A stretch of DNA of 64,000 bases from Oscillospiraceae bacterium (GCA_031254195.1 JAIRUW010000076.1:33778-97777), one strand, 5' to 3'. Numbered from the stretch's first letter, positions 49,727 to 58,991 are shown. Made by a program: numbers and translations. The notes: a model not told the origin generated them from the sequence alone.

Positions 49727-49957
49727 TTATACCCCGAAGTGTGCCGCCATTTCCTCAGCCGAGGCAAAAGACAGACAATCGCCTTTGGCAACACGCGCCC
49801 GTGCTTGCTCAATCGCCTGTATGTCCTCTGGTGAGTAGTCATCAAAATCCTCTGTCTGTTGCGCGGACAGCATGTCAAGCGCAAGTCTGAAAATTATTCC
49901 CTTGCGGTCATCCGACAGTCTCTCGACCACATCATAAAGCCTTGCAGAATCAGCCAT
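49727..49957 (-). CDS. Antitoxin-like small protein
   Basis: MADSARLYDVVERLSDDRKGIIFRLALDML...FASAEEMAAHFGV, adjacent to a RelE/ParE-like gene. Confidence 0.5.
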   Translation of the reverse strand: MADSARLYDVVERLSDDRKGIIFRLALDMLSAQQTEDFDDYSPEDIQAIEQARARVAKGDCLSFASAEEMAAHFGV

Positions 49958-49959
49958 AA

Positions 49960-50220
49960 CTAAACCCCTTTCTTGTATGCCCCGCCACGGGGCGCAATTT
50001 CATAAACATTGATAGCTTCCTCTGTATTCTCATAGGTTATCCGCCAATTACCAACGCGGAGCCGATTGAGACCTTGCAACGCACCTTTGAGCGGTTTAAT
50101 ATCGCCTTCCGGCGGCTCTTTCAACAATCCCATGATACCGTCAACAATGCGCCGGCGCGTGACTGTATCGCGTCTGTCAAGCTCTTTTTGAGCGATCTTG
50201 TCAATATTTAATCCCTTCAT
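49960..50220 (-). CDS. RelE/ParE-family toxin-like protein
   Basis: IMGLLKEPPEGDIKPLKGALQGLNRLRVGNWRITYENTEEAINVYEIAPRGGAYKKG. Confidence 0.82.
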   Translation of the reverse strand: MKGLNIDKIAQKELDRRDTVTRRRIVDGIMGLLKEPPEGDIKPLKGALQGLNRLRVGNWRITYENTEEAINVYEIAPRGGAYKKGV

Positions 50221-50444
50221 CCGCCGTCACCATCCGGGACATACTCCATAATGTCCCCCGGCTGGCAATTGAGCAAGGCACAGAGACGATTTATCGTTTC
50301 CGTATCAACTCTTTTGCTTTTGTTGAGCGGCCCGGAAAGAACCTTGTCGATGATGTTAGGATTAAACCCCGTTTTTCTCAAGTCGTATTTTTTAAGACCC
50401 TTCGCCTCCATAAGCGGCTGTACTTTTGTCATGGATATTGCCAT
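50217..50444 (-). CDS. XRE-type HTH protein (antitoxin/regulator)
   Basis: MAISMTKVQPLMEAKGLKKYDLRKTGFNPNIIDKVLSGPLNKSKRVDTETINRLCALLNCQPGDIMEYV; RBS AAAGGAGTG. Confidence 0.82.
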   Translation of the reverse strand: MAISMTKVQPLMEAKGLKKYDLRKTGFNPNIIDKVLSGPLNKSKRVDTETINRLCALLNCQPGDIMEYVPDGDGG

Positions 50445-50484
50445 GTGCCACACTCCTTTCCCCGATACCACTATAACATGGATG

Positions 50485-50574
50485 TTGTATCAAGTCAAGT
50501 ACAATATTGCACAAAGGATTGTATCAATGTTTGTACAATTTACCTATTGCATTATTGTATCAACTATGATACAA
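50485..50574. promoter_or_regulatory. Three tandem 20-bp operators upstream of the TA operon
   Basis: TTGTATCAAGTCAAGTACAA (50485), TTGTATCAATGTTTGTACAA (50519), TTGTATCAACTATGATACAA (50555). Confidence 0.75.
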
Positions 50575-50721
50575 TAATATCAGAAAGGGACAGGGAACGC
50601 CGCCAAGAGAATGACGGACAAAGCGACCGGCCATATACCTGTGAGCAGCCCATGAGCCAGCAATAGTCAGGAAGATGCCGCCGCCGTTCCCAGTCCCCAA
50701 AAATTGAAGGAGGCCGACACC

Positions 50722-50997
50722 ATGTCCACCATCGACATCACCAAAGCCGCAAAGGACTACCGAGAGATTCAGTCCATGATTAAGGAACTCGAAGCGGAGG
50801 CCGAGGCCATCAAGACCACTATCACCGCCCACATGGACGCCGAGAACGCCGACACCCTACAGGCCGACATCTTCACCATCAAATGGACGGTCTACACCAG
50901 CCAAAGGGTAGATACTGCCACGCTCAAGAAGGAACTACCCGACGTGGCCGCCCGGTACACCAAGACCACCGAGGCCCGGAGATTCCAAGTAGCATGA
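50722..50997 (+). CDS. Small phage-type hypothetical protein
   Basis: 91-aa coiled-coil ORF; RBS GAAGGAGG. Confidence 0.6.
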   Translation: MSTIDITKAAKDYREIQSMIKELEAEAEAIKTTITAHMDAENADTLQADIFTIKWTVYTSQRVDTATLKKELPDVAARYTKTTEARRFQVA

Positions 50998-51093
50998 AGG
51001 CCCTCTATCCCATCCGGCAAGCATGAAGATGGAGAGCCAACACCGAGCCCCACCCACGGGCGGGACACACCAACAGTATACCGTCCCGCTCGT

Positions 51094-51411
51094 GTGGTGT
51101 CAATTAGAATGAAGTCGAGGGCGGCGGCCAAACCGCCCACAAAGTATAAAGGGGGCATTTTCGTGATACTGGACGCAGGAACGATTTTTGACAGGAACGA
51201 GGCCGCATATTCGGCGGCGATGGGAACGCCGGAAAGCTCTGGTCGCTTCCGGGAGCAGTACATAGACCCGGCTTTTGAGACAGACACCCGCGCCGGGCAA
51301 AAGATTGAGGCGGCGTTTTGGGGAGCCGTATGCGAGTATCAGCGCGAGGGGTTTATAACCGGATTCAAGGCAGCCGCCCAGCTACTTATGGGGTGTATGC
51401 CGGTCAAGTAG
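51094..51411 (+). CDS. Hypothetical protein
   Basis: 105-aa ORF near the right end of element 1. Confidence 0.45.
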   Translation: MVSIRMKSRAAAKPPTKYKGGIFVILDAGTIFDRNEAAYSAAMGTPESSGRFREQYIDPAFETDTRAGQKIEAAFWGAVCEYQREGFITGFKAAAQLLMGCMPVK

Positions 51412-51585
51412 CCGGAACATAAGGCCGTATGCAAGACTAAATCGAGCGGGGGCGGGGCGGCATAGTGTCAGCCCCGCCCAAGCACGACGGCCAGTAGACC
51501 CAGCGACCGGCAGTGTATCGTCAGACCGAGCGGGTGGTTGAGCGGAGATAACGCCGCCCGGCCTTTCGGTATCCGCTCGTGGCCT

Positions 51586-51625
51586 TGGTTACTATCTGGT
51601 TACTAATTCAGCAAGATAGTAACCA
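51586..51625. promoter_or_regulatory. Arm-type integrase site candidates (right end)
   Basis: TGGTTACT at 51586 and 51597 (11 bp apart) plus inverted AGTAACCA at 51618. Confidence 0.6.
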
Positions 51626-51720
51626 TAGATACAAACAGGCGCATACAACGAAACGCGAAAAACGCTTATACAACAACAGATACAGAAAATTGCAAAAAGC
51701 TACAAAAAGTATAATTTATA

Positions 51721-51766
51721 AATGGGGTTCAAGAGGCCGCAGGTTCAACTCCTGTCACTCGGACCA
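51721..51766 (+). repeat. att core 2: element 1 / element 2 junction
   Basis: Exact 46-bp copy of the tRNA-Pro 3' part. Confidence 0.95.
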
Positions 51767-51857
51767 TCTTGGAAAACCGCGTAACGCTTGTGTGGCAAGG
51801 GTTACACGGTTCTCATTTTCCCTTATATTCTCCCCTTTGTCCCTTGTCTGTCCCTTA

Positions 51858-53015
51858 TCATCCAAAACTCAGGGACAAAGCACCGCTGATTGCGTCACTT
51901 GCTCTGGCCTGTGCGGTTTGGAACTCGTGGGCGTATGTGTTGATGGTGGTGGTTGCGTGAGCGTGTCCAAGAGCCGCCTGAACCGTCTTGACATCCAAAC
52001 CGGCGTTAATCAACATAGAGGCGTTCAGATGCCGGAAGCTGTGCGGCGTAAGCACCCTAAAGCCGTTTCTTTCGCAGAAGTCTTTATAGAACCGCTCCGG
52101 TGCGTTGGTGTACATCTTGGAACCGTCCCACGAAGTAAACAGTCTGCCGGTGTTCTGCCATTTGTCACCCAGCGAGGCGGCATATGCGGCCTGATGGTCA
52201 CGGTAACGATTGAGCAAGGGGATGACTTCGGCGGGTAACTTCAAAGTGCGGAGGCTCTTTTTACTCTTAGGCTTCTTGTCAAAGTGCTTGCGTTCCTTTG
52301 AGTAGTACGCCGCCCGTCTGACAGATACAAGTCCGGTGCTTTGCTCAATGTCCCGCCACTCAAGACCTAAAAGCTCCCCACGCCGGTAGCCGAGGTATGT
52401 AGCCAAAGTCAGGTAGACAAAAAACTGGAAATTCTCAGGGGGTTCCTGTTGAAGCAACGCAAAAAACTGTTGTATCTCAGGAAGTGAATATATTTCGCGT
52501 TCTTTGCTGTCATCGGCTGGGAAGTCAACGCCGGTGCAGGGGTTTTTGGAAACCGCCCCGTGCTTGATTGCGTAACGGTAGACCGTTGAGATTAGTGACA
52601 CATAATGCTTGACCGTCTTGGTGGACTTGCCCTCTCTGTGTATCTTGCCAACAAGACGCTGAATGTCGGTGATAGTGATTTTGTCAAGCCGAAGGTGTCC
52701 CATCTCGTCACGGATACGCTTCTCAAGCCAGCGGTAAGTTTGAAGCGTGTTGTCACTTAGTTTCAGGTTGGCGTATTCGTCAAACCATTGCGTAAAGAAT
52801 GTGTCAAACTTTATCGCTCCGCTTGTGGTTGCCCCGCCCCTACGTTCTTCCTCAAACAGTACAGCCAGCCGGTTAGCTTCTTTCTCAGCCGCCCCCTCAC
52901 TCATACCCTCTGGAATACGCCACGTCTTGGTATAGTCTACCTGCTTACCGTCCACGGTATAGCCGTCTGATACACGCAACAAATAGCTGTTGCCCCTCTT
53001 TCTGATGCTTGCCAT
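51858..53015 (-). CDS. int: Tyrosine recombinase integrase (element 2)
   Basis: YLGYRRGELLGLEWRDIEQSTGL ... PHSFRHLNASMLINAGLDVKTVQAALGHAHATTTINTYAHEF. Confidence 0.95.
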   Translation of the reverse strand: MASIRKRGNSYLLRVSDGYTVDGKQVDYTKTWRIPEGMSEGAAEKEANRLAVLFEEERRGGATTSGAIKFDTFFTQWFDEYANLKLSDNTLQTYRWLEKRIRDEMGHLRLDKITITDIQRLVGKIHREGKSTKTVKHYVSLISTVYRYAIKHGAVSKNPCTGVDFPADDSKEREIYSLPEIQQFFALLQQEPPENFQFFVYLTLATYLGYRRGELLGLEWRDIEQSTGLVSVRRAAYYSKERKHFDKKPKSKKSLRTLKLPAEVIPLLNRYRDHQAAYAASLGDKWQNTGRLFTSWDGSKMYTNAPERFYKDFCERNGFRVLTPHSFRHLNASMLINAGLDVKTVQAALGHAHATTTINTYAHEFQTAQARASDAISGALSLSFG

Positions 53016-53018
53016 AGT

Positions 53019-53258
53019 TTACCGCTCTCCTTTCGATAGCGGCTTGGTTTCCTGTGCTTCCATTGTAGCGCACGCCGCCCCGTTAAGCAAGTAGCTTTCT
53101 AACAGTTTTTCGTTGATTAGATACTTCTTGCCCGCTGTAAGGCTGGGGATTTGCTTTGTCAATACAAGCTGTCGGATGTAGTGCTTGGGGAGGCCGAAGA
53201 ATGCGGCGGCCTCGTTGATGGTGAACATACGGAAACTTGCCCGGTTTGTCATTGCCAT
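53019..53258 (-). CDS. Excisionase-like HTH protein
   Basis: FTINEAAAFFGLPKHYIRQLVLTKQIPSLTAGKKYLINEKLLESYL; RBS GTGAGG before ATG 53258. Confidence 0.85.
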   Translation of the reverse strand: MAMTNRASFRMFTINEAAAFFGLPKHYIRQLVLTKQIPSLTAGKKYLINEKLLESYLLNGAACATMEAQETKPLSKGER

Positions 53259-53415
53259 TTGGATTACCTCACTATCATTCAAGATAGTGGTTTTTAACTG
53301 AGGCACCCAAGGAGCAATCAGATTTTCAAAAAAGTTCTGGCACATATTTATCAACTGTGATATAATCAAATAGTGATGTTCTCACTCCAAATAATCAGCC
53401 ATTGGAGCGATAAAT

Positions 53416-54699
53416 ATGAGTAAATATCAGCTATTTGAAGCACTAACGCCGGAAGAATATGAGGCATTAAAAGCGTCTATAATCGCCGTTGGCGTCCGTG
53501 TTCCTGTTGTCCTCTGCGGAGATACCGGCGAAGTCATAGACGGACACCATAGAAAAGCAATATGCGATACAGAGGGGATTACAGATTATCCGGTTGAAAA
53601 GGTTTATGGTCTATCTGAGTATGAGAAACGGCATATGGCACGGAGTTTGAATATTGCGAGGCGTCAGCTTACTCAGGAGCAAAGGCGGGTTTTAATCCGT
53701 GAGCAGTTAAAGGACACGCCGGAGCTATCGGACAGGGCAATCGCCGCCAGCCTTGGGGTATCAGACAAAACCGTAGGCGTTCAGCGGCGGGAGTTAGAGA
53801 GACGTGCGGAAATTCCGCACATCGAAAAGACGATTGATACATTAGGCAGGGAACAACCGCGAAAGCCGGTTGGTGTAATCAATCCCACGGAGCGGCAAGA
53901 ACGGCTATTAAATAATCCCGCCGTGGTTGAGAGAATGGCCGCCGATGGTCTGACTTCGCCGGTCTATGCAATGCGTAGAATAAACAAAGAACTCATAGCG
54001 GCACGAGAGGTCACGGATTTAGAGTTATCTGAGGCTGATTGTCAAATATTTTGTGCTGATATTCATAACGGGTTGCCGGAAGTGGCCGACAACAGCATAA
54101 ACGCCCTCATAACTGATGCCCCGTATGAAGCAGACTATATTGAGCTATATTCAGACTTGGGACGTATAGCCGCCCGTGTACTGCGTGAGGGTTCCCCCCT
54201 AATCGTGATGACCGGTCAGAGCCATTTGCCAGAAGTTATACAGCGTTTAGGGGAGCATATGACATATAACTGGACTCTGAGCTATCAGACGCCCGCCGGT
54301 GGGTCTATACAGATACATAACCGAATGACAATGCCGTTTTGGAAGCCGGTGCTTTGGTATATCAAGGGGAAGCTGGACAGCAAGAAATATGTGTATGATG
54401 TAATTACAGCACCGCCGCCGGATGGTGACTGTGACACGCTCCACCCACACGGTCAATCAGTACAGGGATTTGAGGAAATTCTACGGCGGTTTACCAACCC
54501 CGGCGATATTATTCTTGATTGTTTCGCCGGGTCAGGGACAACCGGCGTGGCCGCCGTGAACTTGAAGCGGAAATTTATAGGTTGCGATATATCAGCAGAC
54601 TATGTTAAAATAGCGAGGGCGAGAGTAGCGGCGGCGTTGGACGCCCAAAAAGAAGAACCCCCGGCCATTACGCCGGAGGCTCAGGAAGCTATCATTTAA
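53416..54699 (+). CDS. ParB-like N-terminal domain fused to a DNA methyltransferase
   Basis: YEALKASIIAVGVRVPVVLCGDTGEVIDGHHRKAIC; ALITDAPYEADYIELYSDL; IILDCFAGSGTTGVAAVNLKRKFIGCDIS. Confidence 0.9.
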   Translation: MSKYQLFEALTPEEYEALKASIIAVGVRVPVVLCGDTGEVIDGHHRKAICDTEGITDYPVEKVYGLSEYEKRHMARSLNIARRQLTQEQRRVLIREQLKDTPELSDRAIAASLGVSDKTVGVQRRELERRAEIPHIEKTIDTLGREQPRKPVGVINPTERQERLLNNPAVVERMAADGLTSPVYAMRRINKELIAAREVTDLELSEADCQIFCADIHNGLPEVADNSINALITDAPYEADYIELYSDLGRIAARVLREGSPLIVMTGQSHLPEVIQRLGEHMTYNWTLSYQTPAGGSIQIHNRMTMPFWKPVLWYIKGKLDSKKYVYDVITAPPPDGDCDTLHPHGQSVQGFEEILRRFTNPGDIILDCFAGSGTTGVAAVNLKRKFIGCDISADYVKIARARVAAALDAQKEEPPAITPEAQEAII

Positions 54700-54704
54700 G
54701 GGTG

Positions 54705-56735
54705 TCACTTTTTATTCAATTTACGCTCCATCCATTCGTCCCCCGCTTTTTTGGCACGGGCTTTAATGTCCGTAATGTTAGATGCGTCCGTGAACAGATT
54801 ATACTTGGGATAGTACGAATATGTCAGAGCAACACCTATTTTGCCGCTACGGTTTTTGAGGATTTTAAGCTCTGCCTTACGCGGCGTGGCCGACTTCCAT
54901 TCGTCAATCTGCTTCATATTGGCCGACTTGCTACCCTCACCCTGTTTCAGTTCGTCCATACCGGCGAGTTGAAGCCCAAGAAGCACATCGGAGCTATATT
55001 CAATCGCCCCGCTTTCCTTGAATGACGCCATATTAACCGGAGCGGTGTAGTTGTCCCTGTTGAAACTGCTGATTGCAAGAATGGGTAGCTTTTTGTCACG
55101 GGAAAGGCGTTTAAGTTCCAACACATTTTGGTCGGTAATCTGTTTGTCGGTAGCCCGTTTCATATCGGGCGTTGGTGATATGATTTGCAGATAATCAATG
55201 ACTACAACCGGGGTATTGCCGGTGTATGAGATATGCCGCTGGACTTCCTGTTTTATCTGTTCCACGCCGATAGTCCCGACGCCCTCATGGATGTAAATGT
55301 GTTTGCTGTAATCTTCTCTGTATGTCGTTACGCACTGGTCAAACAGGAGCTTTTCATTTCCGCTGAAATCCTTATGCCGCCAGCCGGATTGTATCTCGCG
55401 GTTAGACTTTGCACTAACAATGTCACCGTTGCAATGTTCAAGAGTGAGGCGGGACAGGCTCTTTGATATAAGCTCAGAGCGGGACATTTCCAAGCTAAAT
55501 ATCAATACATCATTTCCCCCGTGAGCTATCTGGTCGGCCATTTGCAGAATGAATGTTGTTTTGCCGATTGAGCTAATCGCCCCCACGATATAAAGCCCCT
55601 CATAAAGCCCGCCGTCCAGAGCATTATCCAGATTTTGAAAGCCGGTTGATATTGCCTGTTTATCCGCACCGGCGGCAATCTCAGCAAGAAAATTGTCGAG
55701 CTGATAGGCTGTCGAGGTTGCAAGGTATTTTCCCCTCTCGGCTTCCGCTTCCTGTCGGGCGGCTTCTACCAAGTCACTATTTACAACTTCGGAAAAGGCT
55801 TGCCGGTCATAGACTAAGTGGGCGTTAGGGTCTTTATGTTCGCCGGAAACATTGACCTCATAAAAGGGAATATTCAACGCATCCAAACCGGCCTTTAGCT
55901 TCTCCTGTGCTTTAACTCCCGTATCGTCATTATCCAAGGACAGGAACAGCGGGACAGTCGGCGGACTTTTCTTGCACAGCTCCAAGAGTTTATTGACATT
56001 ACTCGCACCGCCCAAGGCAACGGCCTCGCCGCCCACTTCGATAATTGATAATGCGTCAAAAGCTCCCTCAGTGACAAATACCGGTGCTGTCCCGTTTAAC
56101 GCATCCGCATTAAAGATATTGGCCGTCCCCACATTCAGTATCTTATACTTGGCGGGCGTATCGGTGTTCATAGCACGGGCTAAGTAACTGTCCTTGCCGG
56201 TGGGAATGATAATCCGTGGGTCAACCGGTGCATTGTTCCCAGCGGTAGGATGCTTCCACTCCATATCATAGCCCAGCATAAAACGGTCGGCGGTTGCCTC
56301 AGACAACCCACGCCGTTTGAGATACGGCAGACCGTCCTTGAATGTGTGCAGTAGCTTATTGGCCGATATACAATAATGCGTGTAATCAACCGGCACTATA
56401 TCCTGTTTGGGCGTAAACTCCGGTGTGGCCTCAGCCGGTGGGTGGGTTTCCCCTGCGTCTATCGTGAGGCCGTAAAGGTCAAATATTTCACTCTCGCTCA
56501 TACCACGCTTCCGCTTGAGGATGTCGAGATAGTCACCGGAATACCCGCACACATAACATTTATAATTCTTTTCGTCTTTTGTGCAGATACCGTCACCGCT
56601 GTCACCGCTCCCGTTCTCACAAAACGGGCAGATATAGGTATCATACCCGCCTGATTGTTTGGGAGCGGCGGTCAGCTCCGAACTTATAAGACCGTTAATA
56701 TGTACCCTTGCTTCTTCTTTGGTCAATTCAATCAA
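54705..56735 (-). CDS. Primase-helicase fusion (CHC2-type zinc finger + Toprim + DnaB-like helicase)
   Basis: YICPFCENGSGDSGDGICTKDEKNYKCYVCGYSGDYLDI; FVTEGAFDALSI; GAISSIGKTTFILQMADQ; VVVIDYLQIISP. Confidence 0.92.
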   Translation of the reverse strand: MIELTKEEARVHINGLISSELTAAPKQSGGYDTYICPFCENGSGDSGDGICTKDEKNYKCYVCGYSGDYLDILKRKRGMSESEIFDLYGLTIDAGETHPPAEATPEFTPKQDIVPVDYTHYCISANKLLHTFKDGLPYLKRRGLSEATADRFMLGYDMEWKHPTAGNNAPVDPRIIIPTGKDSYLARAMNTDTPAKYKILNVGTANIFNADALNGTAPVFVTEGAFDALSIIEVGGEAVALGGASNVNKLLELCKKSPPTVPLFLSLDNDDTGVKAQEKLKAGLDALNIPFYEVNVSGEHKDPNAHLVYDRQAFSEVVNSDLVEAARQEAEAERGKYLATSTAYQLDNFLAEIAAGADKQAISTGFQNLDNALDGGLYEGLYIVGAISSIGKTTFILQMADQIAHGGNDVLIFSLEMSRSELISKSLSRLTLEHCNGDIVSAKSNREIQSGWRHKDFSGNEKLLFDQCVTTYREDYSKHIYIHEGVGTIGVEQIKQEVQRHISYTGNTPVVVIDYLQIISPTPDMKRATDKQITDQNVLELKRLSRDKKLPILAISSFNRDNYTAPVNMASFKESGAIEYSSDVLLGLQLAGMDELKQGEGSKSANMKQIDEWKSATPRKAELKILKNRSGKIGVALTYSYYPKYNLFTDASNITDIKARAKKAGDEWMERKLNKK

Positions 56736-56919
56736 TTCCTTTCGATTTGAGTATATTATCTTTGCCTCTCAATTTCTATTATATCACACCCCGCTTTTGC
56801 AAAAAAGGCGGGAGTGTGAAAATTTAACCGTCTTAACGGTTCTAACAGTCTTGAGATTTCAGGTGGCTCGTTAAGCCAATAGCCATAGGGGTTAAAAAAA
56901 TCCTTTGCAGTCCGAACTA

Positions 56920-56995
56920 CCCGCTTTTGCAGAAGCAACCACCCGCTTTTGCAGTCAGAACACCCCGCTTTTGCAGAAGTAACCACCCGCTTTTT
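56920..56995. repeat. 22-bp tandem iterons (CCCGCTTTTGCAG...)
   Basis: CCCGCTTTT starts at 56920, 56942, 56964 and 56986: constant 22-bp period; a further isolated copy near 56790. Confidence 0.85.
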
Positions 56996-57989
56996 ACTTG
57001 GGGGCGGCCTTTTTCTTCTGAGCTTTGGCCTTTGCTTCCGCTTCCTCCGCTTTGGCGGCAAGGCGGGCGGTTTGGTCATGAAAGCCCTTAACCGCAAACT
57101 TGATATACAACTTCTCAAAGTCTTGGTATGTAAGGCCGCTCAGTTGTTTTTTTGTGAGTGATTTACCCTTGGAATAAGCGTATCTCCATTTTATGAAGCC
57201 AAGAGCATTAAGGGCGTTTTGAAACGGCTTCATTATTCGCCGGACTAACTCACGGTCACTATTTATAACAACATCATAGCTGGGTATGTCCGGGCAGACA
57301 GCCAACAGGGAGAGGACGCTTATAATATCGTGCGTCCCTATTTTAAGGTTATTGTCATTGCTGTACTGCAACAGGAGTTTTCGGCCTATATGGTAACTGC
57401 TTGGGTTGCGTTCGTCCGTTTTCAAAAGTGCCGTTGGGTACTGCATAACATACGCATTTGTCAGGTACTTTACAAACTCAGGCGAAAATCCCACATTGAT
57501 ACAGCCGCCCTTGATGCCCTGTGAGGACAATATACGCATTTTGGCGTAATCATTAGTTTTCTTTCTGGCTCTTTCGCTCCATTCGATAGACACGCGGTAT
57601 AAGGCTTCCAAATCTTCTTTGACACGCTTCCGAACATCATCCACAGCGTTTTTCTTCGCTGGGTTTTTCCCCAACATAGCAACATAGTCATTTAAGGGAA
57701 TACTGACGCCGGTTGCAAGCTCGCCAGTTCCCCGGTAATGGTTGACGGCAGACAGGGCGATAATACAGGCGTCCAAGAGCTTATGGGTACTAATTCTAAG
57801 CCCCCCGGTCAGCTTGCGGTATTCCTCAATGAATACGGTATAATCGCCGTCTGTGATAACAGCGTCACCGGTCACAGCGTCCACCGCCGGGACAATCGAA
57901 CGGGTTGTAATCTGCGAAAGTTTATTGCTTCCGTTGCCGTGGTACATAGCCGCGAACGGTTCCCGCTCTTTGGATTTCATATCAGACAT
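56994..57989 (-). CDS. Replication initiator-like protein (tentative)
   Basis: About 330 aa with ISTHKLLDACIIALSA and RNPSSYHIGRKLLLQYSNDNN patterns; adjacent to the iterons. Confidence 0.5.
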   Translation of the reverse strand: MSDMKSKEREPFAAMYHGNGSNKLSQITTRSIVPAVDAVTGDAVITDGDYTVFIEEYRKLTGGLRISTHKLLDACIIALSAVNHYRGTGELATGVSIPLNDYVAMLGKNPAKKNAVDDVRKRVKEDLEALYRVSIEWSERARKKTNDYAKMRILSSQGIKGGCINVGFSPEFVKYLTNAYVMQYPTALLKTDERNPSSYHIGRKLLLQYSNDNNLKIGTHDIISVLSLLAVCPDIPSYDVVINSDRELVRRIMKPFQNALNALGFIKWRYAYSKGKSLTKKQLSGLTYQDFEKLYIKFAVKGFHDQTARLAAKAEEAEAKAKAQKKKAAPK

Positions 57990-58118
57990 AATCAAAATCT
58001 CCAATCTTTTAATTATGTCTTGTATTACCTACGGCACACCTCGCCACAAAAAATAGGCGTCTTTCCCATTTTCTGAGAAAAACGCCTATTTTCATATATT
58101 CTTCTGTCAGCGTCACCG

Positions 58119-58907
58119 TTAGAAGTCCACTAAATCCTCTTTGCTATACGCTTTCAGTTTATCCGCCCAATCTGCCATTACGCTAAGAGCGGCAAATATG
58201 GGCTTCTCGTCCTTTTCGCCCTCTGGATGCTCATAGCTGATTTCATATTCATCAAGTTGTATATCTTCCCGTCTGTATGTCACAGCGGGTAATATTCCCG
58301 CGTCACACGCTTTAGTCAAGCAATGTTCTTTTGTCCCCAAAAAGAAAACCCCTGCACATTTATGGTATATGTCTGATGTATAAATTTGATAATCTGCCCC
58401 AAATCCCAACCGTTCAAGTTCGGCTACAATCCGTTGCAAAATTTTATGTGAATGTTTAACACATTTAAGCGACAGCACACGGCAAGGCTTACCGTGCCTA
58501 ATATACTTATTTGCATAATACTTATAGCATATCAATTTTTGTTCTATGAGCTGTGTCCGTGTCATACCGAGTTTTTTAGCATAGTTATCAATCTCCGCCG
58601 TTTCGATACAAGCCCTCTCGAATAGAATATCAGGGATATACCAGTTCAGAAGCGTCTCCCAGCTATCACCACCGCAACGGCTACGCTTTGGAAGGCGTTT
58701 AATTTTTTCATAACACGCTTTTGCTATTTGTAGTGTATAGCTATAATGTGGACTGCCCGCTATAGGTCTTTTCTCGTCTGCACCCGCCAAAATATATGAC
58801 GTCTCATACCCCGCATAAATCATTTCTAATTCGTCCGCGTTTTCAATTTCAAAATCAATCATAAACTCGGCCAAGTCAGACATAGATACTCTGTTTGGGT
58901 TTATCAT
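58119..58907 (-). CDS. Hypothetical protein
   Basis: 262-aa ORF, no recognised domain. Confidence 0.6.
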   Translation of the reverse strand: MINPNRVSMSDLAEFMIDFEIENADELEMIYAGYETSYILAGADEKRPIAGSPHYSYTLQIAKACYEKIKRLPKRSRCGGDSWETLLNWYIPDILFERACIETAEIDNYAKKLGMTRTQLIEQKLICYKYYANKYIRHGKPCRVLSLKCVKHSHKILQRIVAELERLGFGADYQIYTSDIYHKCAGVFFLGTKEHCLTKACDAGILPAVTYRREDIQLDEYEISYEHPEGEKDEKPIFAALSVMADWADKLKAYSKEDLVDF

Positions 58908-58991
58908 AGGTATCTCTCCTTGCGAAACAATCTTAATTCATAATACCACATATAAACCACTTTTTCAACAAGCAAAATAGCCGCCGCACCG

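Larger units (their letters stand above)
43441..51766. mobile_element. Integrative element 1 (about 8.3 kb, satellite/PICI-like)
   Basis: Flanked by exact 46-bp tRNA-Pro repeats; int, XRE repressor, divergent xis-like/primase/helicase genes inside. Confidence 0.9.

Noticed and set aside
51721-51766. Second tRNA-Pro gene
   Set aside because: Only the 3' 46 nt are present; the acceptor 5' strand, D arm and 5' half of the anticodon stem are missing, so it is an att site.
43441-51766. Complete prophage
   Set aside because: No terminase, portal, capsid, tail or lysis genes can be read in the 8.3 kb.
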